Numbered from the stretch's first letter, positions 36,681-45,326 are shown. The stretch: 64,000 bases of DNA from G963665925 sp050596425 (GCF_050596425.1 NZ_CP192292.1:1178001-1242000), one strand, 5' to 3'. Notes: generated by a model not told the origin, from the letters alone. Numbers and translations are program-made.

Positions 36681-36737
36681 AAAAAGGCTGATTGAAAGCA
36701 CGCTGGCATACGGTGCTTTTTCAATCAGCCTTATTTG
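36681..36737. terminator. Bidirectional terminator
   Basis: AAAAAGGCTGATTGAAAGCAC pairs with GTGCTTTTTCAATCAGCCTT around 11 bases, with T runs on both strands. It separates the methyltransferase from the convergent BKACE gene. Confidence 0.92.
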
Positions 36738-36806
36738 ATAAAATAGAAATCAGTGTATTGAAATCATGTACTTATGCTTCATTTAGAATAGAATGCGTGG
36801 TTTTAA

Positions 36807-37625
36807 TTAACCAATTGACAGTATATCCCGTGCTTCATCAGGCGTGGCAATGCCACGGCCTGTGGCCTTGGCAATACGCACAACACGCTCTATTAGGGAT
36901 TCGTTGGTTGCCAGTGTCTTTCCCTCGTAGAAAATCACATCCTCAAGGCCTGTACGTACGTGTCCGCCCATGGCAATGGCCATTGTGACCATTTGCACCT
37001 GAGACCGTCCTATGCCTGATACAGTCCAAGTTGAGCCTTCTGGAAGGTTATCAACCAAGTACATTAGGTTTTTAGGGGTGCCTGGCAAAGAGCCGGGCAC
37101 ATTCATAACCAGATTAAAGTGTAGAGGGCCTTTTAAGATGCCCTTTTTCTTTAAGTAGACGGCATTATGAAGCATGGCTCCATCAAAGACTTCAATTTCT
37201 GGCTTGATGCCAAAATCGTTCATTTTTTGTGCCAAGTCATGAATAAGCTCTGGGCTGTTGGCATTCACGCTTGTTGGAAAGTTTGAAGATCCAGTGGATA
37301 AACTGGCCATCTCAACATTTAGATCAAGCATCTGTCCACGCCAGTCTGCTGAACTTGCAGAACCACCTCTAGCGCCAGTGGATACTTGTCTGATTATATT
37401 AACATTCGTCTCGTCCAGACGATCGAGAACTGCCTTGAACAGTGACCGGTCGCTTGTCGGTTTCAAGTTCTCGTCTCGAACGTGGATATGTGCGATAGAA
37501 GCGCCTAGATTGGCGCAGTTCTGGATGTTTTGCACGATTTCCTCTGACGTTAGGGGGACATGCGGTGTCATTTCCTTTGTCGGAACATTTCCCGTTGGCG
37601 CTACCGTTATGATCAGCTTGTTCAT
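36807..37625 (-). CDS. Beta-keto acid cleavage enzyme (BKACE, DUF849)
   Basis: A 272-residue member of the BKACE family, which condenses a beta-keto acid with acetyl-CoA to give acetoacetate and an acyl-CoA; the founding member, Kce, cleaves 3-keto-5-aminohexanoate in lysine fermentation. Metal-binding HIHVRD near residue 47, the GxSxFPTS-like SLSTGSSNFPTS near residue 105, and the TGLEDVIFY segment near residue 230 fit the family. The start has GAAGGAG eight bases before. The preceding aminotransferase reading frame overlaps it by 227 bases. The substrate is not settled by sequence; amino acid fermentation is a fair guess. Confidence 0.88.
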   Translation of the reverse strand: MNKLIITVAPTGNVPTKEMTPHVPLTSEEIVQNIQNCANLGASIAHIHVRDENLKPTSDRSLFKAVLDRLDETNVNIIRQVSTGARGGSASSADWRGQMLDLNVEMASLSTGSSNFPTSVNANSPELIHDLAQKMNDFGIKPEIEVFDGAMLHNAVYLKKKGILKGPLHFNLVMNVPGSLPGTPKNLMYLVDNLPEGSTWTVSGIGRSQVQMVTMAIAMGGHVRTGLEDVIFYEGKTLATNESLIERVVRIAKATGRGIATPDEARDILSIG

Positions 37626-39063
37626 GGTACATTCTCCTTCCGCTTCTGAGGGTATCCATTACTTTTTCAATGCCAAGTGTGAGTCTTTCAACAATTAGAT
37701 CCACTTCATGTCTTGTAATATTTAGAGGCGGTGCAAGAAGAATATGATCGCCCTTATATCCAATGAAGCAGCCCCCACCCGGATAAACGACTAGGCCCTC
37801 TTCTAGACAAGCTTCCATAATTAGCCCCTGTAAACGTTCGTCATTTTCGAATGGTTTTTTTGTTTTTTGGTCTGAAACAAACTCAATCCCAATCATAAGA
37901 CCGAGACCTCGAATATCACCTACGATAGGGTATTCATAAAGTGGTTGTAGCTTTTGCATCAAGTATTTTCCTTGATTTTCAGCATTTTTGACCCAGTCCT
38001 CCCGTTCAATGATAGACAGAACCTTATCGGCCACAGCGCAGGAAAGGGGATTGCCGGCGTAAGTATGCCCGTGGACAAAATGACCACTGCCGTTTACCAT
38101 TATTGTGTCAAAGATCTCATCATTGGCAATGGTTGCCCCAATTGGAGTGTAGCCACTGCTCATGCCTTTGGCCACGGTCAGGATGTCTGGTGTGATGCCA
38201 AAGTGGTCAACTGCAAAATTTTTGCCTGTGCGACCAAAACCAGACATAACTTCATCTAAGATGAGCAAAATATCATATTTGGTACAGATTTCTCGAACCA
38301 TTTTAAAATAAATTGAGTCAGGGTACACGCCTGGTGCCGCAGAACCTATAATCGGCTCTGAAATAAAGGCAGCCACATTTTCAGGCCCTTGACGGAGGAT
38401 CTCCTCTTCAAGAGCTTCAGCAGCGAGTACACTTGTATCGTGTAAGGTAACAGCATGCCATGGATTCCTATAGTGATAAAACTGAGGAATTTTCGGGAAG
38501 TTTATAAGGATGGGGTCATACATTTTACGACGACCTGTTATACCTGTCATGGACAGAGCGCCTAGGGTGTTGCCATGAAAAGAATTCCATTTGGAAATAA
38601 TTTTCCATTTAGAGGACCCCTTGCCATCACGTTCGACGAAATATTGTCGAGCCATCTTTATGGCAGCTTCTGTGGCTTCAGAACCGCCAGAAACAAAGTA
38701 AACATGGTTTAGACCTTCAGGTGCCCATTTGACAACGCGGGCAGCCAATCTTTCGATAGGATCCACTGTCCATCTTGAAAGATGGGTGTATGCAATTGTT
38801 TTCATTTGCTCTGCTGCAAAGTCAGCAACCTCTTCATTGCCGTGTCCGATGTTTGCTACTGCTGAACCGGAGCATCCATCAATATACGCCTTGCCGTCTT
38901 CATCGAAGAGGTAAATCCCCTTTCCGTGTGAAACTTTTGGATAATACCAATTCTGGTTTCTATAAAACACGTTATTTTGGGGTGCATTCGTGCCGTTCGT
39001 GGTTTCGCCTCCTACGGGTGCTTTTGCAGAAAATGATACGTTATGTGTTATATACCCAATCAA
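37399..39063 (-). CDS. Class III (omega-type) PLP-dependent aminotransferase with abnormal 3' end
   Basis: PLP enzyme of the class III family. Residues from VFYRNQNWYYP through DPIERLAARV, YFVSGGSEATEAAIKMARQY, then ILDEVMSGFGRTG (PLP-binding Asp) and VAKGMSSGYTPIGA (catalytic Lys) are typical. The recognisable enzyme ends near LGIEKVMDTLRSG, just before the BKACE start; the frame then continues about 75 residues through the BKACE gene out of phase, giving a Ser/Arg/Gly-rich tail with no homology, so the native stop was probably lost. TTG at 39063 opens the frame but has no site; an in-frame ACG at 39000 has AGGAGG seven bases upstream. Likely works with BKACE in amino acid breakdown. Confidence 0.8.
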   Translation of the reverse strand: MIGYITHNVSFSAKAPVGGETTNGTNAPQNNVFYRNQNWYYPKVSHGKGIYLFDEDGKAYIDGCSGSAVANIGHGNEEVADFAAEQMKTIAYTHLSRWTVDPIERLAARVVKWAPEGLNHVYFVSGGSEATEAAIKMARQYFVERDGKGSSKWKIISKWNSFHGNTLGALSMTGITGRRKMYDPILINFPKIPQFYHYRNPWHAVTLHDTSVLAAEALEEEILRQGPENVAAFISEPIIGSAAPGVYPDSIYFKMVREICTKYDILLILDEVMSGFGRTGKNFAVDHFGITPDILTVAKGMSSGYTPIGATIANDEIFDTIMVNGSGHFVHGHTYAGNPLSCAVADKVLSIIEREDWVKNAENQGKYLMQKLQPLYEYPIVGDIRGLGLMIGIEFVSDQKTKKPFENDERLQGLIMEACLEEGLVVYPGGGCFIGYKGDHILLAPPLNITRHEVDLIVERLTLGIEKVMDTLRSGRRMYHEQADHNGSANGKCSDKGNDTACPPNVRGNRAKHPELRQSRRFYRTYPRSRRELETDKRPVTVQGSSRSSGRDEC

Positions 39064-39128
39064 TATAAAAAATAAGGATTAATCCCAAGACAAGTCTGAT
39101 TCAAGTCATATGGGAATGACAATAAAAA

Positions 39129-39175
39129 AATCCAGTACAAAAAAAGCTTGCGCGATTTTTGTACTGGATTTTATC
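39129..39175 (-). terminator. Terminator after the DUF3870 gene
   Basis: AATCCAGTACAAAAA and TTTTTGTACTGGATT form a perfect 15-bp stem around GC-rich bases, with T tracts on both strands. The gene ending nearby is the minus-strand DUF3870 gene. Confidence 0.88.
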
Positions 39176-39232
39176 TGCTAGGTCAAGATGGGCTGCATCA
39201 TTACCGCAAATAAAGCAGTTGTTTGCATGCTG

Positions 39233-39577
39233 TTACGACTTATTCATTTTCTCGCTTCGCCACTGATGATAACGCTCTATGGACTGCTTGACAGCAACGC
39301 ATATAGCCTTTTGTGAATGGCCATGGTATCTAAAGCTAATGGCATCGATTAGATCCTGAACAGAGTCTTCATGAAGGTTGAATCCAACAATGATATCTTT
39401 CAGGAACATCTTTGCCTCATCCGTTATAAGGGTGCATGACATATCTGTGACACGACCTGTTTTATAATTGATGACGAGCCCGACGCCGACCACTTCCACG
39501 AGTTGACCAGCGGCCATATTGCTTGGTAGCTTAGCGTATGAAATGAAGTAAACCGTTTCACTATCATAGTGTTTCAT
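39233..39577 (-). CDS. DUF3870 domain-containing protein
   Basis: A small cytoplasmic protein of 114 residues matching DUF3870 (YFISYAKLPSNMAAG, VGVGLVIN, GRVTDMSCTLITDEAKMFL, then FRYHGHSQKAICVAVKQSIERY). Function unknown; often next to 2-oxo-acid or nucleotide-related genes. The ATG at 39577 is chosen because a -10 box (TATAAT, 39606-39611) and a -35 box (TTGAAA, 39628-39633, spacing 16) lie just upstream, which would put the longer frame's start before the promoter. Confidence 0.82.
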   Translation of the reverse strand: MKHYDSETVYFISYAKLPSNMAAGQLVEVVGVGLVINYKTGRVTDMSCTLITDEAKMFLKDIIVGFNLHEDSVQDLIDAISFRYHGHSQKAICVAVKQSIERYHQWRSEKMNKS

Positions 39578-39605
39578 GGGATCACTCACTCCATTTCTAC
39601 CACAG

Positions 39606-39633
39606 ATTATACACGAAAGATACTTATTTTCAA
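39606..39633 (-). promoter_or_regulatory. Sigma-A-type promoter of the DUF3870 gene
   Basis: On the minus strand TTGAAA (39628-39633) and TATAAT (39606-39611) are separated by 16 bases. This makes the downstream ATG at 39577 the probable start. Confidence 0.75.
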
Positions 39634-39697
39634 TAATATTTTGCAAATTTGTGTTAAAATTTTAATGAGATTTTTAATTTGATTCTGGAGTGAGCGA

Positions 39698-39815
39698 CTT
39701 GTAAAATAGGATTCAATAATTCTCGTCATACCATATGTCATACCATATATAGATGCTTAAGAATCAAAAATTCTATATATGGCATGATGAGGATGTGAAG
39801 CTGTAATTTTGCAAG
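39698..39815. repeat. Intergenic palindromic repeat, copy 3 (upstream of sensor kinase)
   Basis: CTTGTAAAAT at 39698 is answered by ATTTTGCAAG at 39815. Inside, CGTCATACCATATATAGA pairs with TCTATATATGGCATGATGAG, with a duplicated CATACCATAT in the left arm. The inner ATATATAGA/TCTATATAT motif is shared with the 56031 copy. Confidence 0.75.
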
Positions 39816-39860
39816 CGCCTGGGATAAGCATTTCTCCTAGTTTTATAGGGCGTATATGAA

Positions 39861-39948
39861 AATATGTAATAAATTCGTGGTATCACATATTAAGGTTTCT
39901 TGTGCACAATATATAGATACTTCACAATTCGTTTTTCTATATATCGGG
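39861..39948. repeat. Partial palindromes next to copy 3
   Basis: Two further small hairpins: AATATGT with ACATATT at 39861-39891, and ATATATAGA with TCTATATAT at 39909-39945. The second has the inner motif of the repeat family without the CTTGCA ends. Together with copy 3 they fill the 39647-40001 gap, which holds no gene. Confidence 0.5.
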
Positions 39949-40001
39949 TTGAGATGGTGGATGACAAATGATTTAAAAAAAATTGATGTCGGGGGAAGCA
40001 A

Positions 40002-41303
40002 ATGATCAAAAGAGATAGGGTGACGGAGGTTTTTTTTATAGCCGCGGCCACTGCATTGATGGGACAAGTTTATATTCATCCATTTAATTCTTCCTTTAGA
40101 ATATCACTGGGTATTGTAGCTATGACACTTTTGATTTTGAAATTTGAAAAAGTGCCTATTGCCATAACCGGATTTATTTCAGGGGGAGCCATTTTTGGTT
40201 TTCGTGTTTTTCTTGACTATGTTTCAACTGCAGCAGACATCATTCCAATTATGAATAAGCACATACCTGCGGCCATATTTTATATGATTGTCGCTGTTAT
40301 GTACTCGCAACTTAAGATTAGAAATTATGCAGATTATCCGGTCCAGCTCATATTCATGGTCAGCATTTCAGACATTATGGCCAATATAATGGAAGTTGTC
40401 ATGCGCCAGGAATTTGATGGGACATCAGCAGACGTGGTCCTTCTGGGCCTTTTTATAGCCGGGTTTGTTCGGGCATTTTTGATTCTTATTTTATATTCGG
40501 GGCTCAGGTTTTACAGTGTTCTCCTTTTAAGGGAGGAACAAAATGAGAAGTATAAAGAGTTTCTTCTTATGAGCGCCAAAATGAAAGCCGAAATTTTCTT
40601 TTTGAATAAATCCATGGGAGATATTGAGTCGGCTATGAACCGGAGCTACTCTATCTATTCAGAACTCAAAAATGATGAGGTTGAAATTGATCAAACCTAT
40701 ATAAGCCATCTTAAGGGACGGCTCCTAAACTTATCAAAAGATATTCATGAAATAAAAAAAGACTCTCAAAGGGTGATATCGGGGATGGAAAGTCTCCTGC
40801 CTGACCATAGAAATAAGGAACATATACTGATTGGTGAAGTGCTTGAAATCATACAGGAAAACACCAAGCGTTATGTCAAAGCCCTCAATAAGGACATAGA
40901 AATCGTTCTTGATATTGGGGATGACATGATTATAAATGACTATCATTCCCTTATAAGTGTCTTGAACAATCTGATTAATAATGCCATTGAATCCATTGAG
41001 AAAACAGGCTTTATTCATATATCACAAAGAAAAGAAGGGCCTAATTTGGTTTTTGAGATCACAGACAACGGGAGTGGAATAAAACCCAAGGACCTACAGG
41101 CCATTTTTAAGCCTGGTTTTTCAACCAAGTTTGATAAAAAAACGGGAAGAATGTCTACGGGAATAGGCTTGACCCATGTGAAAGAACTTGTTGAATCCTA
41201 TTATAAGGGGCAATTGTATGTGGAATCAGAAACGGAGAAAGGAACAATGTTCAAAGTGTACATTCCTATAAAAAATATACAAACAAGCGATTTTCTTGCT
41301 TAA
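40002..41303 (+). CDS. Membrane sensor histidine kinase, GlnK (YcbA)-like
   Basis: A 433-residue kinase with about five to six membrane helices in residues 1-180, then a coiled-coil linker, a DHp-like helix with the probable phospho-His in LSKDIHEIKKDSQRV, and an HATPase domain (N box LNNLINNAIESIEKTG; G1 box ITDNGSGIKP; G2 GIGLTHVKEL). The five-helix sensor layout and the next gene fit the GlnK-GlnL class that responds to glutamine or glutamate in Bacillus. Start ATG with GGGGGAAG. Signal inferred, not shown. Confidence 0.85.
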   Translation: MIKRDRVTEVFFIAAATALMGQVYIHPFNSSFRISLGIVAMTLLILKFEKVPIAITGFISGGAIFGFRVFLDYVSTAADIIPIMNKHIPAAIFYMIVAVMYSQLKIRNYADYPVQLIFMVSISDIMANIMEVVMRQEFDGTSADVVLLGLFIAGFVRAFLILILYSGLRFYSVLLLREEQNEKYKEFLLMSAKMKAEIFFLNKSMGDIESAMNRSYSIYSELKNDEVEIDQTYISHLKGRLLNLSKDIHEIKKDSQRVISGMESLLPDHRNKEHILIGEVLEIIQENTKRYVKALNKDIEIVLDIGDDMIINDYHSLISVLNNLINNAIESIEKTGFIHISQRKEGPNLVFEITDNGSGIKPKDLQAIFKPGFSTKFDKKTGRMSTGIGLTHVKELVESYYKGQLYVESETEKGTMFKVYIPIKNIQTSDFLA

Positions 41304-41346
41304 ATACAGGATAAGGAGATACATCAAAATGGAGGTGGGGACCTAA

Positions 41347-42252
41347 GTGAAACCAAGAATTTATCTGGTCGATGACGATATAGGTGTGCGAACAATCTTA
41401 TCCAACATCATTGAAGACAATGATTTGGGCATACTCGTAGGGGAAGCGGAAGATGGGGAGCAAGCTCTAGGTGATATTTCAAAGCTCAAACCAGACCTTG
41501 TTTATGTGGACTTGCTCTTGCCAAGTATGGATGGAGTTGAGATTATAAGCCGTGTTCGGAAGCATGATCGTGACATGCAGTTTATCATGATTTCAGAAGT
41601 CACATCGCAGGATATGATCAGTGAGGCCTATAAGTCAGGGATTGAGTTCTACATTAACAAGCCCATCAATGTTGTTGAGGTTGTGACCATCACGCAAAAG
41701 GCCATCGAAAATCAGCGTATCCGTAGAACCTTGAGTCAAATCAATCAAACGCTTAATGCTGCGGCAGGCCTAACAGCATCTGCCCACGTAGAAAAACAGG
41801 TTATTGTCAACGAAACACCAAGGACTGTGGCTCAGAAGCTCTTCACTGAAATCGGGATAATGAATGAAGCCGGGGCTTCGGATCTTCTTCATATGGTTGA
41901 CATGATTATTGAAGATATGGCTTTTAGCAAGAGCAGGCAGATGGCTATAAACATGTCCAAGCTATATGAAAAGCTAAGTGAACATTACAAAGAAGAAGGT
42001 GTTACCAAGTCGGTTTCTAAAAAAGCCATTGAACAGCGTGTGAGACGATCAATTCACACAGGTCTTCAAAATATAGCCAACTTGGGCATAGAGGATTTTG
42101 GAAACTTGAAATTTGAAAAGTATTCCAACAGTTTATATGACTTCAAAGATGTTAAGGCTGAAATGGACTTTATCAGAGGGCGGTCTAAATACCATGGCAA
42201 GGTAAGTGCCAAAGGATTCCTTGAAGGCGTTATAAACATTATTCAAAAATAG
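41347..42252 (+). CDS. Response regulator, GlnL (YcbB)-like
   Basis: A 301-residue regulator. Receiver domain at residues 1-120 with acidic pocket (VDDD) and phospho-acceptor Asp in YVDLLLPSMDG, Thr/Ser in MISEVTS and Lys in NKPIN. The C-terminal part has the YcbB-type DNA-binding domain (IEQRVRRSIHTGLQNIANLG). The GTG start has GGAGGTGGGG. It follows the kinase by 43 bases and precedes a symporter, so it probably controls uptake of an amino acid or dicarboxylate. Confidence 0.88.
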   Translation: MKPRIYLVDDDIGVRTILSNIIEDNDLGILVGEAEDGEQALGDISKLKPDLVYVDLLLPSMDGVEIISRVRKHDRDMQFIMISEVTSQDMISEAYKSGIEFYINKPINVVEVVTITQKAIENQRIRRTLSQINQTLNAAAGLTASAHVEKQVIVNETPRTVAQKLFTEIGIMNEAGASDLLHMVDMIIEDMAFSKSRQMAINMSKLYEKLSEHYKEEGVTKSVSKKAIEQRVRRSIHTGLQNIANLGIEDFGNLKFEKYSNSLYDFKDVKAEMDFIRGRSKYHGKVSAKGFLEGVINIIQK

Positions 42253-42266
42253 CAAGGGAAGATATT

Positions 42267-43493
42267 ATGAAAAAAGATACGCTCTCCAGATTTTTTATTG
42301 CACTGATTCTTGGAGGCATATGTGGTATTGTGGTTTATTCAGTTCGCATACCACTGCCTGTTTTGGATGTGCTTCACAAAATATCTGGCACTGGAATAAC
42401 TGTGTTCAATTCAATGATAAAAATACTGATTTACCCCCTGGGCTGTTTTGCGTTTATTGATGCTTTTCGCCTCATGTGGAGCATGATACGTGGACATTAT
42501 AGCGGGGGGGGGGATTCAGTGCGCACCTATATAGCCACAACCATATTGGCGGTTTTGCTGGCTATATTCATAGGGTCCTTGCTGTATGATGGATTGGGTG
42601 GTTTCATGGACTTCAGTCCCTGGTTGGAGGCTAGAGAAAATGTCATTATGTCCAGCCGATTGGTGGAGACCTTAACGAGACTGCCCCTAGAAATTGTATG
42701 TGCCCTTTCTGCGCTTCTCGGGGTTGTCCTAGCTGAAATCGACAAAGGGAGAGGAGAAATTCGACCACCGGATAAAGATGGATTTAAAACGATGTACAAG
42801 CGTTTTATTCAGATTATTTATAAGCTTTATACGGTCTTGCCCCTAATGATTTTTCTGGTTTCTTTTGAGCTAACAGCAAGAACGGGGACTGCTGTGTTTC
42901 GTTTTGTCCTCTACTATGTTATATCGGTCTTTGTCCTTGTGGCCCTTCATGTTCTTCTTGTCTATAGTGGGACCATTAAGTTGAAGCTAAAATTATCCCC
43001 CTTAAAGTTCTTTGAAAAAAGTGTCTCCCTAGTGCGTGTGGCAGGGTGGACCATAAACAGCCAAGAAACGGAACCCATTACCATTCGAACCGCTACTATA
43101 AAATTAGGCGTGCCGGAGAAAATAGCTGAAAATGTTGTTCTGGGTGGAACGACTCTCAATATGGATGGGACCGCTATTATGCAGGCCGTGGCCATACTTC
43201 TTACAGCCAATGTGTACGGCATTGTCTTTGATTCTTCAAGCCTATGGACCCTGGTTCTCATGGTTGTTATAACAGCAATGGTCACAACCGCAGGGACCTT
43301 GACGGGGATGTTTACCCTAGGCATAATATTTCATGTTTTTGGAGTGCCAGTTGAACTGTTGGCAATAATTATTTCTATAAGCCATGTGGTCAGTGTTGCG
43401 GTGACACCTGTCAATATTCTTGGTGATTTGGTCGCCGCTATGGTCGTGGCTTCAGATTTAGGGAAATTAGACAGAGATGTTTTTAATAAGTAG
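42267..43493 (+). CDS. Dicarboxylate/amino acid:cation symporter (DAACS family)
   Basis: A 408-residue membrane protein with many helices. The NMDGTAIMQAVAI motif near residue 295 (NMDGT is the sodium-binding signature of the glutamate transporter fold) and the serine-rich loop region (TINSQETEPI near residue 268) are visible. Substrates in the family are glutamate, aspartate or C4 acids. A 10-base run of G at 42504-42513 lies in the frame, coding for Gly80-Gly82 in a loop. It follows a GlnK/GlnL-like two-component pair by 14 bases and is a good candidate for their target. Confidence 0.88.
   Translation: MKKDTLSRFFIALILGGICGIVVYSVRIPLPVLDVLHKISGTGITVFNSMIKILIYPLGCFAFIDAFRLMWSMIRGHYSGGGDSVRTYIATTILAVLLAIFIGSLLYDGLGGFMDFSPWLEARENVIMSSRLVETLTRLPLEIVCALSALLGVVLAEIDKGRGEIRPPDKDGFKTMYKRFIQIIYKLYTVLPLMIFLVSFELTARTGTAVFRFVLYYVISVFVLVALHVLLVYSGTIKLKLKLSPLKFFEKSVSLVRVAGWTINSQETEPITIRTATIKLGVPEKIAENVVLGGTTLNMDGTAIMQAVAILLTANVYGIVFDSSSLWTLVLMVVITAMVTTAGTLTGMFTLGIIFHVFGVPVELLAIIISISHVVSVAVTPVNILGDLVAAMVVASDLGKLDRDVFNK
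42504..42513 (+). repeat. Ten-G homopolymer inside a coding region
   Basis: A run of ten G in the symporter gene. A gain or loss of one G would shift the frame and switch off the protein. In otherwise AT-rich coding DNA such a run is striking and is also a likely sequencing trouble spot. Confidence 0.95.
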
Positions 43494-43540
43494 TCATAAT
43501 GCAAGAATTTCAATTGTTCTTGCATTATGACTTTTTTTAT
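43492..43540 (+). terminator. Terminator after the symporter gene
   Basis: AGTCATAATGCAAGAA and TTCTTGCATTATGACT form a perfect 16-bp stem, followed by seven T residues. It starts within the stop codon. Confidence 0.93.
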
Positions 43541-43718
43541 TGGGCTGGAATATATAAGTTTGGAAAAAGCGAAAACGTGCGGAAATTACCATAAAAAAAG
43601 AGCGAAAACTGTTAGAATACGCCTTTAACTGCGTATAAGTATAATGAAAAATATTAATTGATTAATAAAGTTCGTCTTTGAGTGCGGATTGTATCTACAA
43701 AAAAACATAATAAAAGTA

Positions 43719-43747
43719 TTGTAAAATGCATGAAAGTGATCTATAAT
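43719..43747 (+). promoter_or_regulatory. Sigma-A-type promoter of the zinc-ribbon gene
   Basis: TTGTAA (43719-43724) and TATAAT (43742-43747), spacing 17, lie 50 bases before a small gene that starts at 43798. The rest of the 304-base gap holds only the previous terminator. Confidence 0.75.
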
Positions 43748-43797
43748 ATTCATATAGACAAGATTGTATACGATTATTCAAAAATGGAGGTATGGCA

Positions 43798-43956
43798 ATG
43801 GACAAGAACGTTCAAAACAACTACGTTAAGGTTGGCGTCTGTAAGAGATGTGAAGAAGAGAAAAAAGTTAATCGCTTTGGACTTTGCAAAACTTGTAATT
43901 CAGAAGTAGATCGCGAATATGCAATGCTATACGGTTTTAAAACAATGGAATACTAA
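43798..43956 (+). CDS. Small zinc-ribbon protein, 52 residues
   Basis: A 52-residue frame with CKRC and CKTC pairs 15 residues apart (VGVCKRCEEEKKVNRFGLCKTC), a typical zinc ribbon, and a C-terminal EYAMLYGFKTMEY. AAATGGAGG precedes the ATG by seven bases, and a promoter and a terminator frame the gene closely. Function unknown; a small regulatory or ribosome-associated protein is possible. Confidence 0.8.
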   Translation: MDKNVQNNYVKVGVCKRCEEEKKVNRFGLCKTCNSEVDREYAMLYGFKTMEY

Positions 43957-43999
43957 GTCGGACCAAAGGATGAAAACCAATGGAAAGCCATCAAACGTG

Positions 44000-44036
44000 A
44001 AACGACGTTGCCGTGTAAAGGTAGCGTCGTTTTTGT
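44000..44036 (+). terminator. Terminator after the zinc-ribbon gene
   Basis: AACGACG and CGTCGTT, with inner CC/GG pairing, followed by TTTT. Confidence 0.8.
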
Positions 44037-44191
44037 ATGCAGTCATAAAGAAGCGTGGAGAATCTGGTTAAAAACTAAAATTATACAAAAGATTTGACCC
44101 AGTGACTTGTTACAGGGTAAAAGTAAGATTATAATGTGAATGGATAATACATATACGACAGAGAGAGTTCCAGTGTGAAAGGACTATTATT

Positions 44192-45202
44192 ATGAACGTT
44201 ATAAAAGAAACCACAGGTATCCAGTTAGATGGATTCGATATAGAACGTATAATTATAAGAAACAAGAACAATATAAAATTAAGTGTTTTGTCGGTAGGCT
44301 GCGCCATTGAAGGTTTTTATGTGCCCGACAAAAATGGACAAATTGAAAATATAGTCCTTTCTTATGACGATGTGAAGACCTATCTTGAAAACCCTGACTA
44401 TTTCGGCAGTATTGTTGGTAGAACAGCAGGGCGAATTTCAAAAGGGCGCTTCAAGCTAGAAGGTCAGACTTATGAACTTGACAAAAATGATCAGGACTAT
44501 AATTTACATTCAGGCAGAGCTGGCTTGCAAAAGAAAAACTGGAAAGCCGAAATTGTTGAAGAAGGCAGTGCGGGAGGCGTGGTCTTCACCCATGAAAGTC
44601 CTGATGGCGACGGTGGATTTCCGGGGAATGTAAAGCTTTGTGTGAAATATATTCTTGATGAGGACAACACACTTCATATGACATATGAAGGTGTAACAGA
44701 TGCCCCAACAATTTTAAATATGACAAACCACACTTACTTTAACTTAAGTGGAGATGTAAATAGACAGGTTTTTAATCATAGATTGTGGATCAATTCAGAG
44801 CAGTTCGCACCGATTCAAGAAAATGGTTGTCCTGTAGGTCTCCTAGCAGGTGTTGATGGAACGGCCTTTGATTTCAGAGAGGAAAAGACCATAGGTCAGG
44901 ACATTGGAGCCAATGAAACGCAGATAATGCGTGGTGGTGGATTTGACCATCCGTTTTTACTTGAAAAGAGTGACACCCCTCAAGTCAAATTGAGTCATCC
45001 TGAGACAGGCAGACAGCTGCTGGTATGGACAGACCAAGACGCTGTTGTTGTCTACACGGCCAATCATTTAGACCATAAGGCCATTTGCCTTGAAACACAA
45101 AACTTGCCAGATCATGTGAATCGCAAAGGCTTTCCATCCCAAGCGGTGACACCGGAAAAGCCATACAAGGCCCAGACAAAAATTCATGTAGGCCACGTAT
45201 AA
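44192..45202 (+). CDS. galM: Aldose 1-epimerase (galactose mutarotase)
   Basis: Interconverts the alpha and beta forms of galactose, glucose and related sugars. The 336-residue protein has the family pattern: GSIVGRTAGRISKGRF near residue 73, NLHSGRAGLQKKNW near residue 107, MTNHTYFNLSGD (catalytic His) near residue 178, and the terminal CLETQNLPDHVN (catalytic Glu). Cytoplasmic. The start has AAAGGA. No other galactose gene is beside it; it stands alone before a terminator. Confidence 0.95.
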   Translation: MNVIKETTGIQLDGFDIERIIIRNKNNIKLSVLSVGCAIEGFYVPDKNGQIENIVLSYDDVKTYLENPDYFGSIVGRTAGRISKGRFKLEGQTYELDKNDQDYNLHSGRAGLQKKNWKAEIVEEGSAGGVVFTHESPDGDGGFPGNVKLCVKYILDEDNTLHMTYEGVTDAPTILNMTNHTYFNLSGDVNRQVFNHRLWINSEQFAPIQENGCPVGLLAGVDGTAFDFREEKTIGQDIGANETQIMRGGGFDHPFLLEKSDTPQVKLSHPETGRQLLVWTDQDAVVVYTANHLDHKAICLETQNLPDHVNRKGFPSQAVTPEKPYKAQTKIHVGHV

Positions 45203-45233
45203 CAAGCAGGGCCTTTAAAAAAGTGATAATAAT

Positions 45234-45277
45234 AAAGACTTCACAAACCTTTTGATAGGGATGTGAAGTCTTTTTAT
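45234..45277. terminator. Bidirectional terminator
   Basis: AAAGACTTCACA and TGTGAAGTCTTT around 16 bases, followed by T residues; A-rich on the left side. It serves galM and the convergent H-NOX receptor gene. Confidence 0.9.
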
Positions 45278-45326
45278 AATATACATTATATTTTTGTGGA
45301 TGAAAGTAAGTACAAAACGCCACTTC

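Noticed and set aside
36692..36988. Plus-strand frame of 98 codons at the BKACE 3' end
   Set aside because: It runs through the bidirectional terminator and the reverse strand of BKACE; no ribosome site.
39843..40079. Minus-strand frame of 78 codons before the sensor kinase
   Set aside because: It overlaps the kinase start and the palindromes; no ribosome site.
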